The notes below the pieces were generated by a model. The model did no database searches, was not told the DNA's origin, and saw only the letters and a program-made list of their open reading frames with translations. The position numbers and the translations under genes are program-made. A stretch of DNA of 7,523 bases from Firmicutes bacterium UBA5388. GTDB taxonomy: Bacteria > Bacillota > UBA4882 > UBA10575. Within the stretch, counting starts at the first letter, position 1, and each line of letters starts with the position of its first letter. Location: NCBI GenBank assembly GCA_002409975.1, contig DHOO01000028.1, forward strand, positions 9,778 to 17,300. Direction: 5' to 3'. Positions 1 to 6,006 of this stretch are shown here, piece after piece.

Positions 1-13
1 TAAATCATAGGCG

Positions 14-67
14 GGTGAATCAACCAGGGCTATTTTCTGGGTAGTCCACCACCCCAGCAAGCTGGGG
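14..67 (+). ncRNA. Possible structured RNA resembling a tnpB (IS200/IS605) right end
   Basis: GGTG (14-17) pairs with CACC (47-50) and encloses a second stem, CCAG (24-27) with CTGG (37-40). A perfect 7-bp hairpin follows at once: CCCCAGC (52-58) and GCTGGGG (61-67) with a two-base gap. The order GGTGAA, short hairpin, GTAGTC, CACC resembles what I recall of right ends and omega-RNA 3' parts of tnpB-bearing IS200/IS605 elements. No tnpB coding sequence is visible because the window starts here. It could instead be an unrelated terminator or leader structure, so the identity is an inference. Confidence 0.25.
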
Positions 68-108
68 CACGTGAAAGGATGAAGATAGAACGATGAGTTT
101 CGAGAGTC

Positions 109-137
109 TTGACAAAGTATTTGATCTAATCAATAAT
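109..137 (+). promoter_or_regulatory. Sigma-A type promoter for lspA-lgt-rluD
   Basis: A perfect -35 TTGACA (109-114) is separated by 17 bases from a near-perfect -10 AATAAT (132-137, five of six matches). Transcription would start near 144, giving lspA a short leader of about 35 nt. This is the only strong promoter seen before the lspA group. Confidence 0.7.
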
Positions 138-166
138 AGCTTTGATGGTATATGAGGAATAATAGC

Positions 167-173
167 GGAGGAG
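167..173 (+). promoter_or_regulatory. Shine-Dalgarno sequence that decides the lspA start
   Basis: GGAGGAG lies five bases before the TTG at 179. It sits inside the reading frame of the longer option that starts at the ATG at 152, which has no ribosome binding site and would lie only about eight bases from the predicted transcription start. This favours TTG 179. Confidence 0.7.
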
Positions 174-178
174 TAGTA

Positions 179-631
179 TTGGGTTATTTTTATATTATAA
201 TCTTATTGATCATTGGTTTCGACCAGACCACTAAGTTTCTTATCCACAAATATTTGGCTTTAAATCAAGGTATTCATATCATTCCCGGTGTTTTATCCTT
301 TACTCATATTAAGAACCCAGGGGCAGCTTTTGGCATTTTACCGAATAAAACCTTTGTTCTCATTCTCTTGACTTTGGTACTTTTTATGTTTGTCTTTTTT
401 TTCCGAAAAAAAATTCCCGAACATCCTTTCTCCTTTCGCCTGGGTTTAGCGCTGGGCTTAGGAGGTGCAGCTGGTAATCTGATCGACCGTTTAAGAACTG
501 GTTTAGTTATTGATTTTTTGGATGTTGACTTTTGGCCTTTACAAAACTTTCCAATCTTTAATTTTGCTGATACGGCGATTTTCATCGGTGTTGTTATGGT
601 TTTTTGGTATCTAAGCCAGCTGGAAAACTAG
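179..631 (+). CDS. lspA: Lipoprotein signal peptidase (signal peptidase II)
   Basis: This is the membrane aspartyl protease that cleaves the signal peptide from prolipoproteins after Lgt has lipidated the cysteine. The 150-aa length from TTG 179 fits the family. Visible marks are a first membrane helix ending in FDQTTK, the KNPGAAFG motif, the GNLIDR and VIDF motifs (Asp103 and Asp112 from this start), and FNFADTAI (Asp131). Asp112 and Asp131 match the catalytic pair of the family. Four hydrophobic segments are present. The ATG at 152 would add nine residues that run through the ribosome binding site, so TTG is preferred. The gene contains T8 (395-402) and A8 (406-413) tracts three bases apart, within the FFFRKK loop. 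lgt follows after 20 bases, which suggests one transcript. Confidence 0.95.
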   Translation: MGYFYIIILLIIGFDQTTKFLIHKYLALNQGIHIIPGVLSFTHIKNPGAAFGILPNKTFVLILLTLVLFMFVFFFRKKIPEHPFSFRLGLALGLGGAAGNLIDRLRTGLVIDFLDVDFWPLQNFPIFNFADTAIFIGVVMVFWYLSQLEN

Positions 632-651
632 ATAATAAGGGGGGTTATCTT

Positions 652-1443
652 ATGTTTCCTGTCTTATTTTCCTTAGGGAGAATCCAGATCTATTCGTATG
701 GTTTAATGGTGGCTCTAGCTCTGCTGTTAGGAATAATTTGGGTTGGATTGGCTGCTCAGCAAAGAAAAATTGCTACGTTCAACCAAATTACTGATTTTGC
801 TATCTATGTAATCGTCGGAGGTTTGGTTTTTGCCAAACTACTCTATGTCATCTGTGAATTTGAGACTTATAAACGGGAGCCATTGGCTATTTTTTCGGGT
901 TCTGCTGGTTCTTTTTTTGGAGCGGTAATCGGTGGGGTACTTCTTGGAGTATATTATACCAAGAAGGCTCAGATCTCTACTTGGAATTTGGCGGATGTCA
1001 TCGCTTTATATATCCCACTCGGACACATGATCGGACGAGTAGGTTGCTTGCTGAGTGGTTGCTGTTATGGGGTTGAGACCGATTTAGCTTGGGCGATGCG
1101 GTGTTCTTCGGCTGATGATCTGCTGAGGCACCCGACCCAAATTTATGAAATGATTGGGAATCTTCTCCTCTTTATTGTTCTTTGGATAAGTGGTAGACGA
1201 GTGGAAGAGCGCAAAGAGAGGTATTTCCCCGGGTTTATTTTCTGGCTTTATGTAGGGTTGTATTCTTTTCTTCGTATTATTATCGAAGCATTTCGTGATA
1301 GTCAAATCCTAGCCTTTGGTTGGCTTAGGACTACCCAAGTATTTTCTTTGCTTGTAGCAGTAGTGGTTTTTCTCTATATAGGCTATCGATTAAAAAAGAA
1401 ATTGGGGAATGAACGTTGTGCCTCTTCTACGATTCATAGTTGA
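652..1443 (+). CDS. lgt: Prolipoprotein diacylglyceryl transferase
   Basis: Lgt moves a diacylglyceryl group from phosphatidylglycerol to the lipobox cysteine of prolipoproteins, the step before LspA. The product is a 263-aa polytopic membrane protein. It has the IYSYGLM start region, GRVGCLLSGCCYG at 128-140 (Arg129 matches the essential Arg of the Lgt signature), HPTQIYE at 160-166, and a late EAFR with Arg215 in the position of the second essential Arg. The GCCYG form replaces the GNFxNxExYG form of E. coli and occurs in a known Lgt subclass. The usual HGG segment before it reads FFGAVIGG here, without His. ATG 652 is chosen because AAGGGGGG (637-644) lies seven bases upstream; the frame is open from 604 but lacks such a site. 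The end overlaps the next gene. Confidence 0.93.
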   Translation: MFPVLFSLGRIQIYSYGLMVALALLLGIIWVGLAAQQRKIATFNQITDFAIYVIVGGLVFAKLLYVICEFETYKREPLAIFSGSAGSFFGAVIGGVLLGVYYTKKAQISTWNLADVIALYIPLGHMIGRVGCLLSGCCYGVETDLAWAMRCSSADDLLRHPTQIYEMIGNLLLFIVLWISGRRVEERKERYFPGFIFWLYVGLYSFLRIIIEAFRDSQILAFGWLRTTQVFSLLVAVVVFLYIGYRLKKKLGNERCASSTIHS

Positions 1444-2341
1444 GCCAGAAGATGTAGGTTTGAGGATTGATGTTTTTCTGACACAGGTTGGGAAGCTACC
1501 TTCCCGCTCTTTTGCGCAAAGATTATTAAAAAACGGAAAGGTTACTGTCAATTCTTTTGTGATTAAACCTAGTTATCAGGTACAAGAGGGCGATCGAATT
1601 GAAGCGGAGTTTGAGGAGCCTAAGCCTTTGGAGATCGAGCCGGAAGATCTTCCTCTTGATATTCTGTACGAAGACAAAGATCTTGTAGTGGTAAATAAAC
1701 CCCGTGGGATGGTGGTTCATCCAGCGGTTGGAAATTCTAGGGGAACTTTGGTTAATGCGCTGCTCACTCATTGTAATGATCTATCCGGAATCGGTGGGAT
1801 TATACGTCCGGGCATTGTCCACCGCTTGGATAAAGATACCTCCGGGGCTTTAGTGGTGGCGAAACATGATCAGTCCCATCTCGCTTTAGCCAAGCAGTTA
1901 AAAGAGAGAACAATGACCCGCATATATATAGCGCTGGCGCATGGTAGCTTGTCTTTAGCTGAGGGAACAATTGATGCCCCCATTGGTAGGGATCCAATTC
2001 ATCGTCAGAAGATGGCGATTATACCGAAGGGAAGACCAGCCATTACCTACTACCGGGTTATTGAGGAGCTTGGTCCCTATACCTTGCTTGAGGCAAAGTT
2101 AGAAACCGGAAGAACGCATCAGATTCGTGCACATCTACAGTATCTTGGACATCCCGTGGCCGGAGATCATGTTTATGGAAGACAAAAAGAGCCTTTTACC
2201 ATTAAGGGACAAGCTCTCCATGCTGCTATTTTAGGCTTTATCCATCCCCAAACAGGGAGATATATGGAGTTTAACGCGCCGCTGCCTGCTGATCTACAAT
2301 CAGTAATTGATTATTGCCGGAAAAGATGGGGAGAAGAATAA
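1418..2341 (+). CDS. rluD: RluA/RluD-family 23S rRNA pseudouridine synthase
   Basis: This enzyme converts uridine to pseudouridine, probably in 23S rRNA (the B. subtilis neighbour of lspA is YlyB). The N-terminal part (about residues 12-70) is an S4 RNA-binding domain with LRIDVFL, SRSFAQRLLKNGKVTVN and VQEGD. The catalytic domain carries VVVNKPRGMVVHP and the signature HRLDKDTSG, whose first Asp is the catalytic nucleophile, then LETGRTHQIRAHL and GHPVAGDHVYG. Length is 307 aa from GTG 1418. GTG is preferred because GGGGA (1404-1408) lies nine bases before it but directly abuts the ATG at 1409; the ATG would add three residues. The gene overlaps lgt by about 26 bases, implying translational coupling. 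RluD versus another RluA-family member is not settled by sequence alone. Confidence 0.88.
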   Translation: MPLLRFIVEPEDVGLRIDVFLTQVGKLPSRSFAQRLLKNGKVTVNSFVIKPSYQVQEGDRIEAEFEEPKPLEIEPEDLPLDILYEDKDLVVVNKPRGMVVHPAVGNSRGTLVNALLTHCNDLSGIGGIIRPGIVHRLDKDTSGALVVAKHDQSHLALAKQLKERTMTRIYIALAHGSLSLAEGTIDAPIGRDPIHRQKMAIIPKGRPAITYYRVIEELGPYTLLEAKLETGRTHQIRAHLQYLGHPVAGDHVYGRQKEPFTIKGQALHAAILGFIHPQTGRYMEFNAPLPADLQSVIDYCRKRWGEE

Positions 2342-2357
2342 AAAAGTGAGATCATAC

Positions 2358-2386
2358 TTGACCATCGATTCTAATAATGATATACT
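2358..2386 (+). promoter_or_regulatory. Promoter of the infC-rpmI-rplT operon
   Basis: The -35 TTGACC (2358-2363) lies 17 bases before the -10 TATACT (2381-2386), and a TG one base upstream of the -10 makes it an extended -10 promoter. Transcription would start near 2393. It directly follows the stop of the pseudouridine synthase gene and explains how the ribosomal protein operon is expressed separately. Confidence 0.8.
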
Positions 2387-2392
2387 CTTTAT

Positions 2393-2550
2393 GAAATATT
2401 TATTCTTAAGTAGAAGCCTCTGCTTCTCACCCAGCAGTTTTTACTAGCTTGGGTTGTGTATTCCGCGAAGTTAATGAAAAGTGTACTCATTACGGCGAGC
2501 AGAGGTTATCTGCTCGCTTAATTAATTTATGTTACATTTTATTATTTAAC
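2393..2550 (+). promoter_or_regulatory. Ribosomal protein L20 leader (autoregulatory RNA)
   Basis: The untranslated leader of infC is highly foldable. Hairpin 1 is AGAAGC (2412-2417) with GCTTCT (2422-2427). Hairpin 2 is ACCCA (2429-2433) with TGGGT (2450-2454), with an inner AGT/ACT pairing. Hairpin 3 is TAATGA (2472-2477) with TCATTA (2487-2492), closed further out by CCG (2463-2465) and CGG (2493-2495). Hairpin 4 is the attenuator listed separately. Position, gene order and the order of elements match the Firmicutes L20 leader, in which L20 binds its own mRNA and lowers expression by premature termination. The identification rests on recall of that family and on the pairings; the exact L20 contact bases are not resolved. 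Confidence 0.8.
2495..2520 (+). terminator. Attenuator hairpin in the L20 leader
   Basis: GCGAGCAGA (2495-2503) pairs perfectly with TCTGCTCGC (2509-2517) over nine bases around a five-base loop. An AT-rich stretch rather than a clean T run follows. CGG (2493-2495) is also used by the preceding hairpin, so the two helices compete at one base pair and could switch. It is likely the L20-dependent termination or blocking element. Confidence 0.6.
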
Positions 2551-2558
2551 AGGAGGTG
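2551..2558 (+). promoter_or_regulatory. Shine-Dalgarno sequence fixing the ATT start of infC
   Basis: AGGAGGTG is almost fully complementary to the 16S rRNA 3' end and lies seven bases before the ATT at 2566. No ATG, GTG or TTG is in frame at a suitable distance. The in-frame TTG at 2449 lies inside the leader hairpin region and has no ribosome binding site. Confidence 0.85.
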
Positions 2559-2565
2559 GCGGCCG

Positions 2566-3078
2566 ATTAACAGTGAGCTGCGTGTCAATGAAGAAATCCG
2601 GGCAAGAGAAGTAAGAGTAGTGAGCGCTGATGGTGAACAGCTAGGAATCCTGGCTGTAATAGAGGCGATCAAGATCGCCCGGGAGAAGGATTTAGATTTG
2701 GTGGAGGTGGCTCCAACCGCTAAACCACCGGTCTGTAAAATCATGGATTATGGTAAGTACCGGTATGAGCAGAGTAGGCGGGAGCGAGAAGCTCGAAAAC
2801 GTCAGAAAATTGTTGACATCAAGGAAATCAGGTTAACACCGAAGATCGAAACCCATGATTTTCAAGTTAAGGTCAAGCAGGCGTTAAAATTTTTAAATGG
2901 TGGAGATAAAGTAAAGGTTTCCGTGAGATTTAGAGGACGGGAGATTGTCCATGCCGATTTAGGTAAAAACCTTCTTATGCAGCTTTATGAGGCCGTCAAA
3001 GGACAGGCTACACTGGAAAGAGAGCCAAAAGTTGAAGGAAGAAATATGATTATGATTCTTTCCACCAAACAGGAATAA
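2566..3078 (+). CDS. infC: Translation initiation factor IF-3, ATT start
   Basis: IF-3 binds the 30S subunit, keeps subunits apart and rejects poor start codons. The product begins INSELRVNEEIRARE with Ile read as Met and is 170 aa, the normal family length. The N-terminal domain contains EVRVVSADGEQLGI, LDLVEVAPTAKPPVCKIMDYGKY-type sequence and the basic linker EQSRREREARKR. The C-terminal domain has KEIRLTPKIETHDFQVK, VKVSVRFRGREI and the KVEGRNMIMILS end. An ATT start allows IF-3 to limit its own synthesis, as established for E. coli infC. A frame open from TTG 2449 would add 39 residues encoded by the leader structure and unlike IF-3, so it is rejected. rpmI follows after 37 bases. Confidence 0.95.
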   Translation: MNSELRVNEEIRAREVRVVSADGEQLGILAVIEAIKIAREKDLDLVEVAPTAKPPVCKIMDYGKYRYEQSRREREARKRQKIVDIKEIRLTPKIETHDFQVKVKQALKFLNGGDKVKVSVRFRGREIVHADLGKNLLMQLYEAVKGQATLEREPKVEGRNMIMILSTKQE

Positions 3079-3081
3079 TAA

Positions 3082-3097
3082 CTATATTGGAATATAG
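3082..3097 (+). repeat. Perfect inverted repeat between infC and rpmI
   Basis: CTATATT (3082-3088) and AATATAG (3091-3097) are perfect complements separated by GG. The AT-rich hairpin ends just before the rpmI ribosome binding site (3102-3109). It lacks a T tract, so it is not a terminator. It could be an RNA processing or translation-tuning element, or chance. Confidence 0.45.
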
Positions 3098-3115
3098 CGA
3101 TAAGGGGAGAAAAAA

Positions 3116-3313
3116 ATGCCAAAGATGAAAACTCACCGCGGAGCTGCTAAAAGATTTACTCTAACCGGGAGTGGAAAAATTAAAAAGAACAAAGCTTATA
3201 GAAGTCATATTTTAGAAAAAAAGTCGCCGGAGAGAAAGAGAAACCTTCGTAAAGCTGAATTAGTAACTTCAGCGGATGAAAGGCGAGTCAGAAGGATGTT
3301 AGGATTACAATAA
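3116..3313 (+). CDS. rpmI: Ribosomal protein L35 (bL35)
   Basis: L35 is a small basic protein of the 50S subunit. The 65-aa product opens with MPKMKTHRGAAKRF, the classic L35 start, followed by TGSGKIKKNKAYRSHILEKK and a basic tail RRVRRMLGL, all at the normal length. The ATG is preceded by AAGGGGAG (3102-3109) at six bases. It lies between infC and rplT in the conserved order and should be under the same L20 control. No anomalies are seen. Confidence 0.97.
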   Translation: MPKMKTHRGAAKRFTLTGSGKIKKNKAYRSHILEKKSPERKRNLRKAELVTSADERRVRRMLGLQ

Positions 3314-3354
3314 ACCCGGTTAATGAATACAGGCAATAGATAGGAGGAGTAACT

Positions 3355-3708
3355 TTGGCACGCGTTAAAGGTGGTTACGTCACACGCCAACGTCATAAAA
3401 AAATATTAAAACTAACTAAAGGTTATCGTGGTTCTAAAAGCCGTTTATATCGAGTAGCTAATGAACAGTTATTAAAATCGTTGGCTTATGCCTATCGGGA
3501 CCGCCGCGCCAAAAAGCGGGATTTTAGAAAACTGTGGATTTCTCGAATTAATGCTGCTGCCCGGATGAATGGTTTATCCTATAGTGTATTTATCAGCGGA
3601 TTGAAAAAAGCAGGAGTGCAGATTAACCGTAAAGTCTTGGCGGATCTGGCGGTTAATGATAGTTCGGCTTTTGAGAAACTAGTGTCGGTTGCTAAACAGC
3701 AGCAATAA
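3355..3708 (+). CDS. rplT: Ribosomal protein L20 (bL20)
   Basis: L20 is needed early in 50S assembly and in Firmicutes also represses its own operon by binding the infC leader. The product is 117 aa and begins MARVKGGYVTRQRHKKILK, then GYRGSKSRLYRVA, AYRDRRAKKRDFRKLWISRI, NAAARMNGLSYSVFI and the L20 end region NRKVLADLA. The start is TTG, with AGGAGG (3342-3347) seven bases upstream, and the family starts at exactly this Ala-Arg-Val sequence after Met. It is the last gene of the operon, and the terminator begins within two bases of its stop codon. Confidence 0.97.
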   Translation: MARVKGGYVTRQRHKKILKLTKGYRGSKSRLYRVANEQLLKSLAYAYRDRRAKKRDFRKLWISRINAAARMNGLSYSVFISGLKKAGVQINRKVLADLAVNDSSAFEKLVSVAKQQQ

Positions 3709-3730
3709 AACGGCCTTCCGGCCGTTTTTT
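3707..3730 (+). terminator. Intrinsic terminator of infC-rpmI-rplT
   Basis: CGGCC (3711-3715) pairs with GGCCG (3720-3724) around the loop TTCC and is followed by six T residues (3725-3730). Four A residues before the stem can extend it, so it may work in both directions. It overlaps the rplT stop codon. Confidence 0.92.
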
Positions 3731-3889
3731 GAATTGCTCCCCCTTTCACGGAATAGAATCTCACATTTCGTACCCATTTGATTAAACCGGGCTTTTAACT
3801 GAGATCTAGATTTTAGAAACTAAATTTAGCTTGGCTTTTGCCTAGAGGGAGTGAAAGGTGAGGAGAGTATTTTTTGAGGAGGCGCCGGT
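3731..3889 (+). other. Gap before trmH with inverted repeats and an AG-rich tract
   Basis: No ORF and no convincing sigma-A promoter is seen here. CCTTTCAC (3742-3749) is perfectly complementary to GTGAAAGG (3851-3858), which could close a loop of about 100 nt. CTAAATTTAG (3820-3829) is a perfect palindrome. From 3843 to 3881 the strand is rich in TAG/GAG/AAG triplets that end in the trmH ribosome binding site. A leader of some kind is plausible, but I recognise no known class. Confidence 0.4.
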
Positions 3890-4720
3890 TTGACCTTACT
3901 AACGAGCAGGGATAATCCATTAATCAAGACCATTATCTCTCTGAAGACTAAAAAAGGTCGGCGCAAGCATCAACTCTTTTTAGCTGAAGGTCCCCATTTA
4001 TTAGAAGAAGCCTTAGCCTCTACTTTTGAGGTTAGAGGAGTATTTACTAACGGAGAGATCCTTTGCTGTGGAGCGCTATGGGAGTATGTTGAGAAGAAGC
4101 GGATTCCGGTTTATCATGTTTCTCCCCGTCTTTATGCAGAGTTAACAGAAACAGAAAACCCCCAGGATGTTTTAGGGTTAATAGCTCAACCTAAAGAGCA
4201 AACCGTGTTTCCCGAGATAGAACAGGGGTTTATGGGGTTGATTCTGGATCAGATTCAAGATCCCGGTAACCTGGGGACGATCATTCGTACTTCATGGGCA
4301 GCTGGGCTTAGAAACATTTTTATTACTCCGGGAACCGTTGACCCTTATTCCGGGAAAGTAGTCCGTTCCACCCAGGGAGGTATTTTTAATCTACAGATTT
4401 ACCCTTCTTCTTTAGAAAAAATACTTTCTTGGGCTGCTTCTAAAGGAGTAAAAGTTTGGGCTGCCGATCCCAGAGGCGTTAAGCTTTATTATCAACAGGA
4501 TTTTACCGGTCCCACTCTTTTTTTACTGGGAAACGAAGCGCGTGGATGTAATTTATCTAATATTGACCAACAACTAGTGGAGGGCCTAGGCATCCCACTG
4601 CCAGGGGGAGCAGAATCCTTAAATGTATCGATTTCTGCCGGCATTTTAATCTATGAAACATTGCGACAGCGCTTACTCCAAGGAACTCTCGAAGGAGAAG
4701 CTTCGGGCGCAAAGAGGTGA
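3890..4720 (+). CDS. TrmH/SpoU-family RNA 2'-O-methyltransferase (YsgA-like)
   Basis: SPOUT-fold enzymes of this family transfer a methyl group from S-adenosylmethionine to a ribose 2'-OH in rRNA or tRNA. The 276-aa product has an N-terminal substrate-binding domain (about 1-105, with SRDNPLIK and FLAEGPHLLEEAL). The catalytic domain carries motif 1 LILDQIQDPGNLGTIIRT (117-134, Arg133), motif 2 LLGNEARG (212-219) and motif 3 IPLPGGAESLNVSISAGILI (235-254), which forms the knot. All key residues are present. The TTG start is supported by GAGGAGG (3876-3882) seven bases upstream. In B. subtilis a related gene, ysgA, precedes pheST. Its stop codon lies within the ribosome binding site of the malic enzyme gene, so the two are coupled. 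The target nucleotide cannot be read from the sequence. Confidence 0.9.
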   Translation: MTLLTSRDNPLIKTIISLKTKKGRRKHQLFLAEGPHLLEEALASTFEVRGVFTNGEILCCGALWEYVEKKRIPVYHVSPRLYAELTETENPQDVLGLIAQPKEQTVFPEIEQGFMGLILDQIQDPGNLGTIIRTSWAAGLRNIFITPGTVDPYSGKVVRSTQGGIFNLQIYPSSLEKILSWAASKGVKVWAADPRGVKLYYQQDFTGPTLFLLGNEARGCNLSNIDQQLVEGLGIPLPGGAESLNVSISAGILIYETLRQRLLQGTLEGEASGAKR

Positions 4721-4725
4721 ACAAG

Positions 4726-5952
4726 ATGGATTTACGGTCGGTCGCTTTACAATTACATAAAGAAAAGCGAGGGAAAATTGAAGTTTGTAGCAAGGTCAAA
4801 ATCGAAAAAGCCGAGGACCTTAGTCTTGCTTATTCCCCGGGGGTTGCCGAACCTTGCCTGGAGATTAAGAAAGATTCCTCTTTGGTCTTTGATTATACTA
4901 ATAAAGGAAATACCGTGGCGGTCATCACTGATGGCACTGCTGTTCTTGGTTTAGGCGATCTTGGTCCCGAAGCGGCTTTACCTGTCATGGAAGGGAAAGC
5001 AATTCTTTTTAAGACTTTTGCCGGAATCGATGCTTTCCCTTTATGTTTAAACACTAAAAGAGTGGAAGAGATCGTCGAAACCGTAGTGAGGCTGGCTCCG
5101 ACTTTCGCCGGTATTAACTTAGAAGATATTTCAGCTCCGCGTTGTTTCGCCATTGAGGAAGCAATCGGCGCCCGGCTGAAAATTCCTGTCTTCCACGATG
5201 ATCAACATGGAACCGCCGTCGTGTGTTTAGCCGGTTTGTTAAATGCAATCAAAGTGGTAGGTAAAAGCCTGGACCGGATTAAGATTGTGATCAATGGGGC
5301 GGGAGCGGCTGGTCAGGCTATTACTAAACTTCTTTATACAGCAGGCGCCCGACGGATAAAGCTTTGCGATTTAACAGGGATCCTCCACCCGAAGATGGCA
5401 GGAATTAATCCTTACCAAAAAACGCTGGCCTTGCTTACCAACCCGGAAGGGGAAAAAGGAGATTTACGTTCCGCCCTTAGAGGGGCGGATGTTTTCATTG
5501 GCGTATCCGCAGCGAAGATACTCTCCGGCGAAATGGTAAAAGAGATGGCGCCCAAGGCGATCATCTTTGCGATGGCTAATCCAGAGCCCGAGATCGATCC
5601 GGAGGAAGCTAAATGGGGCGGAGCGGCAGTGGTGGGAACCGGTCGCTCAGATTATCCCAATCAGATCAATAATCTTCTTGGTTTCCCTGGAATTTTCCGA
5701 GGCGCCCTTGATGTGCGGGCAAGGAAGATTTCTGAAGGAATGATGCTGGGAGCGGCTAAAGCCATCGCCGGTCTGATTAGCCGGGAACAACTGTCAGCGG
5801 CCCGGATCATTCCCGGTCCTTTTGACCAACGGGTCGTCCCCGCGGTAGCATTTGCCGTCGGGGCAAGAGCCATTAAGGAAGGACTGACCGAGTTGCCAAT
5901 TACTGCAGAACGGCTTAAAGAAAATTTGACTAACCGCTTTGGAGCTTGGTAA
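4726..5952 (+). CDS. NAD(P)-dependent malic enzyme, short bacterial form
   Basis: This cytoplasmic enzyme oxidatively decarboxylates malate to pyruvate and CO2, making NADH or NADPH. The 408-aa product fits the short bacterial malic enzymes that lack a phosphotransacetylase-like tail. From ATG 4726, visible motifs are SLAYSPGVAEPC (Tyr36), NTVAVITDGTAVLGLGDLG, the EGKAILFKTFAGIDAFP segment with the likely catalytic Lys91, NLEDISAPRCF with metal-binding acids, FHDDQHGTA, the nucleotide loop NGAGAAGQA and AMANPEPEI. The C-terminal part contains VGTGRSDYPNQINN. ATG 4726 has AGAGGTG (4713-4719) six bases upstream. A GTG at 4717 overlaps that site, would add three residues and is less likely. Cofactor preference cannot be decided by eye. 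The gene seems somewhat richer in G+C than lspA-lgt. Confidence 0.93.
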   Translation: MDLRSVALQLHKEKRGKIEVCSKVKIEKAEDLSLAYSPGVAEPCLEIKKDSSLVFDYTNKGNTVAVITDGTAVLGLGDLGPEAALPVMEGKAILFKTFAGIDAFPLCLNTKRVEEIVETVVRLAPTFAGINLEDISAPRCFAIEEAIGARLKIPVFHDDQHGTAVVCLAGLLNAIKVVGKSLDRIKIVINGAGAAGQAITKLLYTAGARRIKLCDLTGILHPKMAGINPYQKTLALLTNPEGEKGDLRSALRGADVFIGVSAAKILSGEMVKEMAPKAIIFAMANPEPEIDPEEAKWGGAAVVGTGRSDYPNQINNLLGFPGIFRGALDVRARKISEGMMLGAAKAIAGLISREQLSAARIIPGPFDQRVVPAVAFAVGARAIKEGLTELPITAERLKENLTNRFGAW

Positions 5953-5953
5953 T

Positions 5954-6006
5954 TTTAACAGACATAAAACCCTCCTTTTGTTTAACAAGCATAAACCCTT
6001 CTCTTA
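5954..6006 (+). repeat. Imperfect tandem repeat of about 27 bases with anti-Shine-Dalgarno segments
   Basis: Copy 1 (5954-5980) and copy 2 (5981-6006) share TTTAACA, two variable bases, CATAAA and a CCCT-rich pyrimidine tail. The tail of copy 1 (5968-5976) pairs with the ribosome binding site of the next gene (6035-6043) by nine Watson-Crick pairs. The tail of copy 2 (5994-6002) pairs with the same bases by eight Watson-Crick pairs and one G-U pair. This looks like a possible translation switch for the RCK_C gene, but no function is proven. Confidence 0.55.

Noticed and set aside
91..114. Hammerhead-like ribozyme core (CGATGAG followed by a GAGAGTC)
   Set aside because: The CUGAUGA and GAAA core bases are not both present and the needed stems do not form.
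604..651. Longer Lgt starting at ATG 604 within lspA
   Set aside because: The 16 extra residues come from lspA sequence and lack a ribosome binding site, while ATG 652 has AAGGGGGG at the right distance and the usual Lgt start.
2449..2565. N-terminal extension of IF-3 starting at TTG 2449
   Set aside because: The segment is encoded by the structured leader, has no ribosome binding site and no similarity to IF-3; the ATT at 2566 gives the normal protein length.
4893..5153. Minus-strand ORFs inside malic enzyme, lspA, rluD and other genes
   Set aside because: They lie wholly inside well-supported genes on the other strand and have no recognisable domains or start signals.
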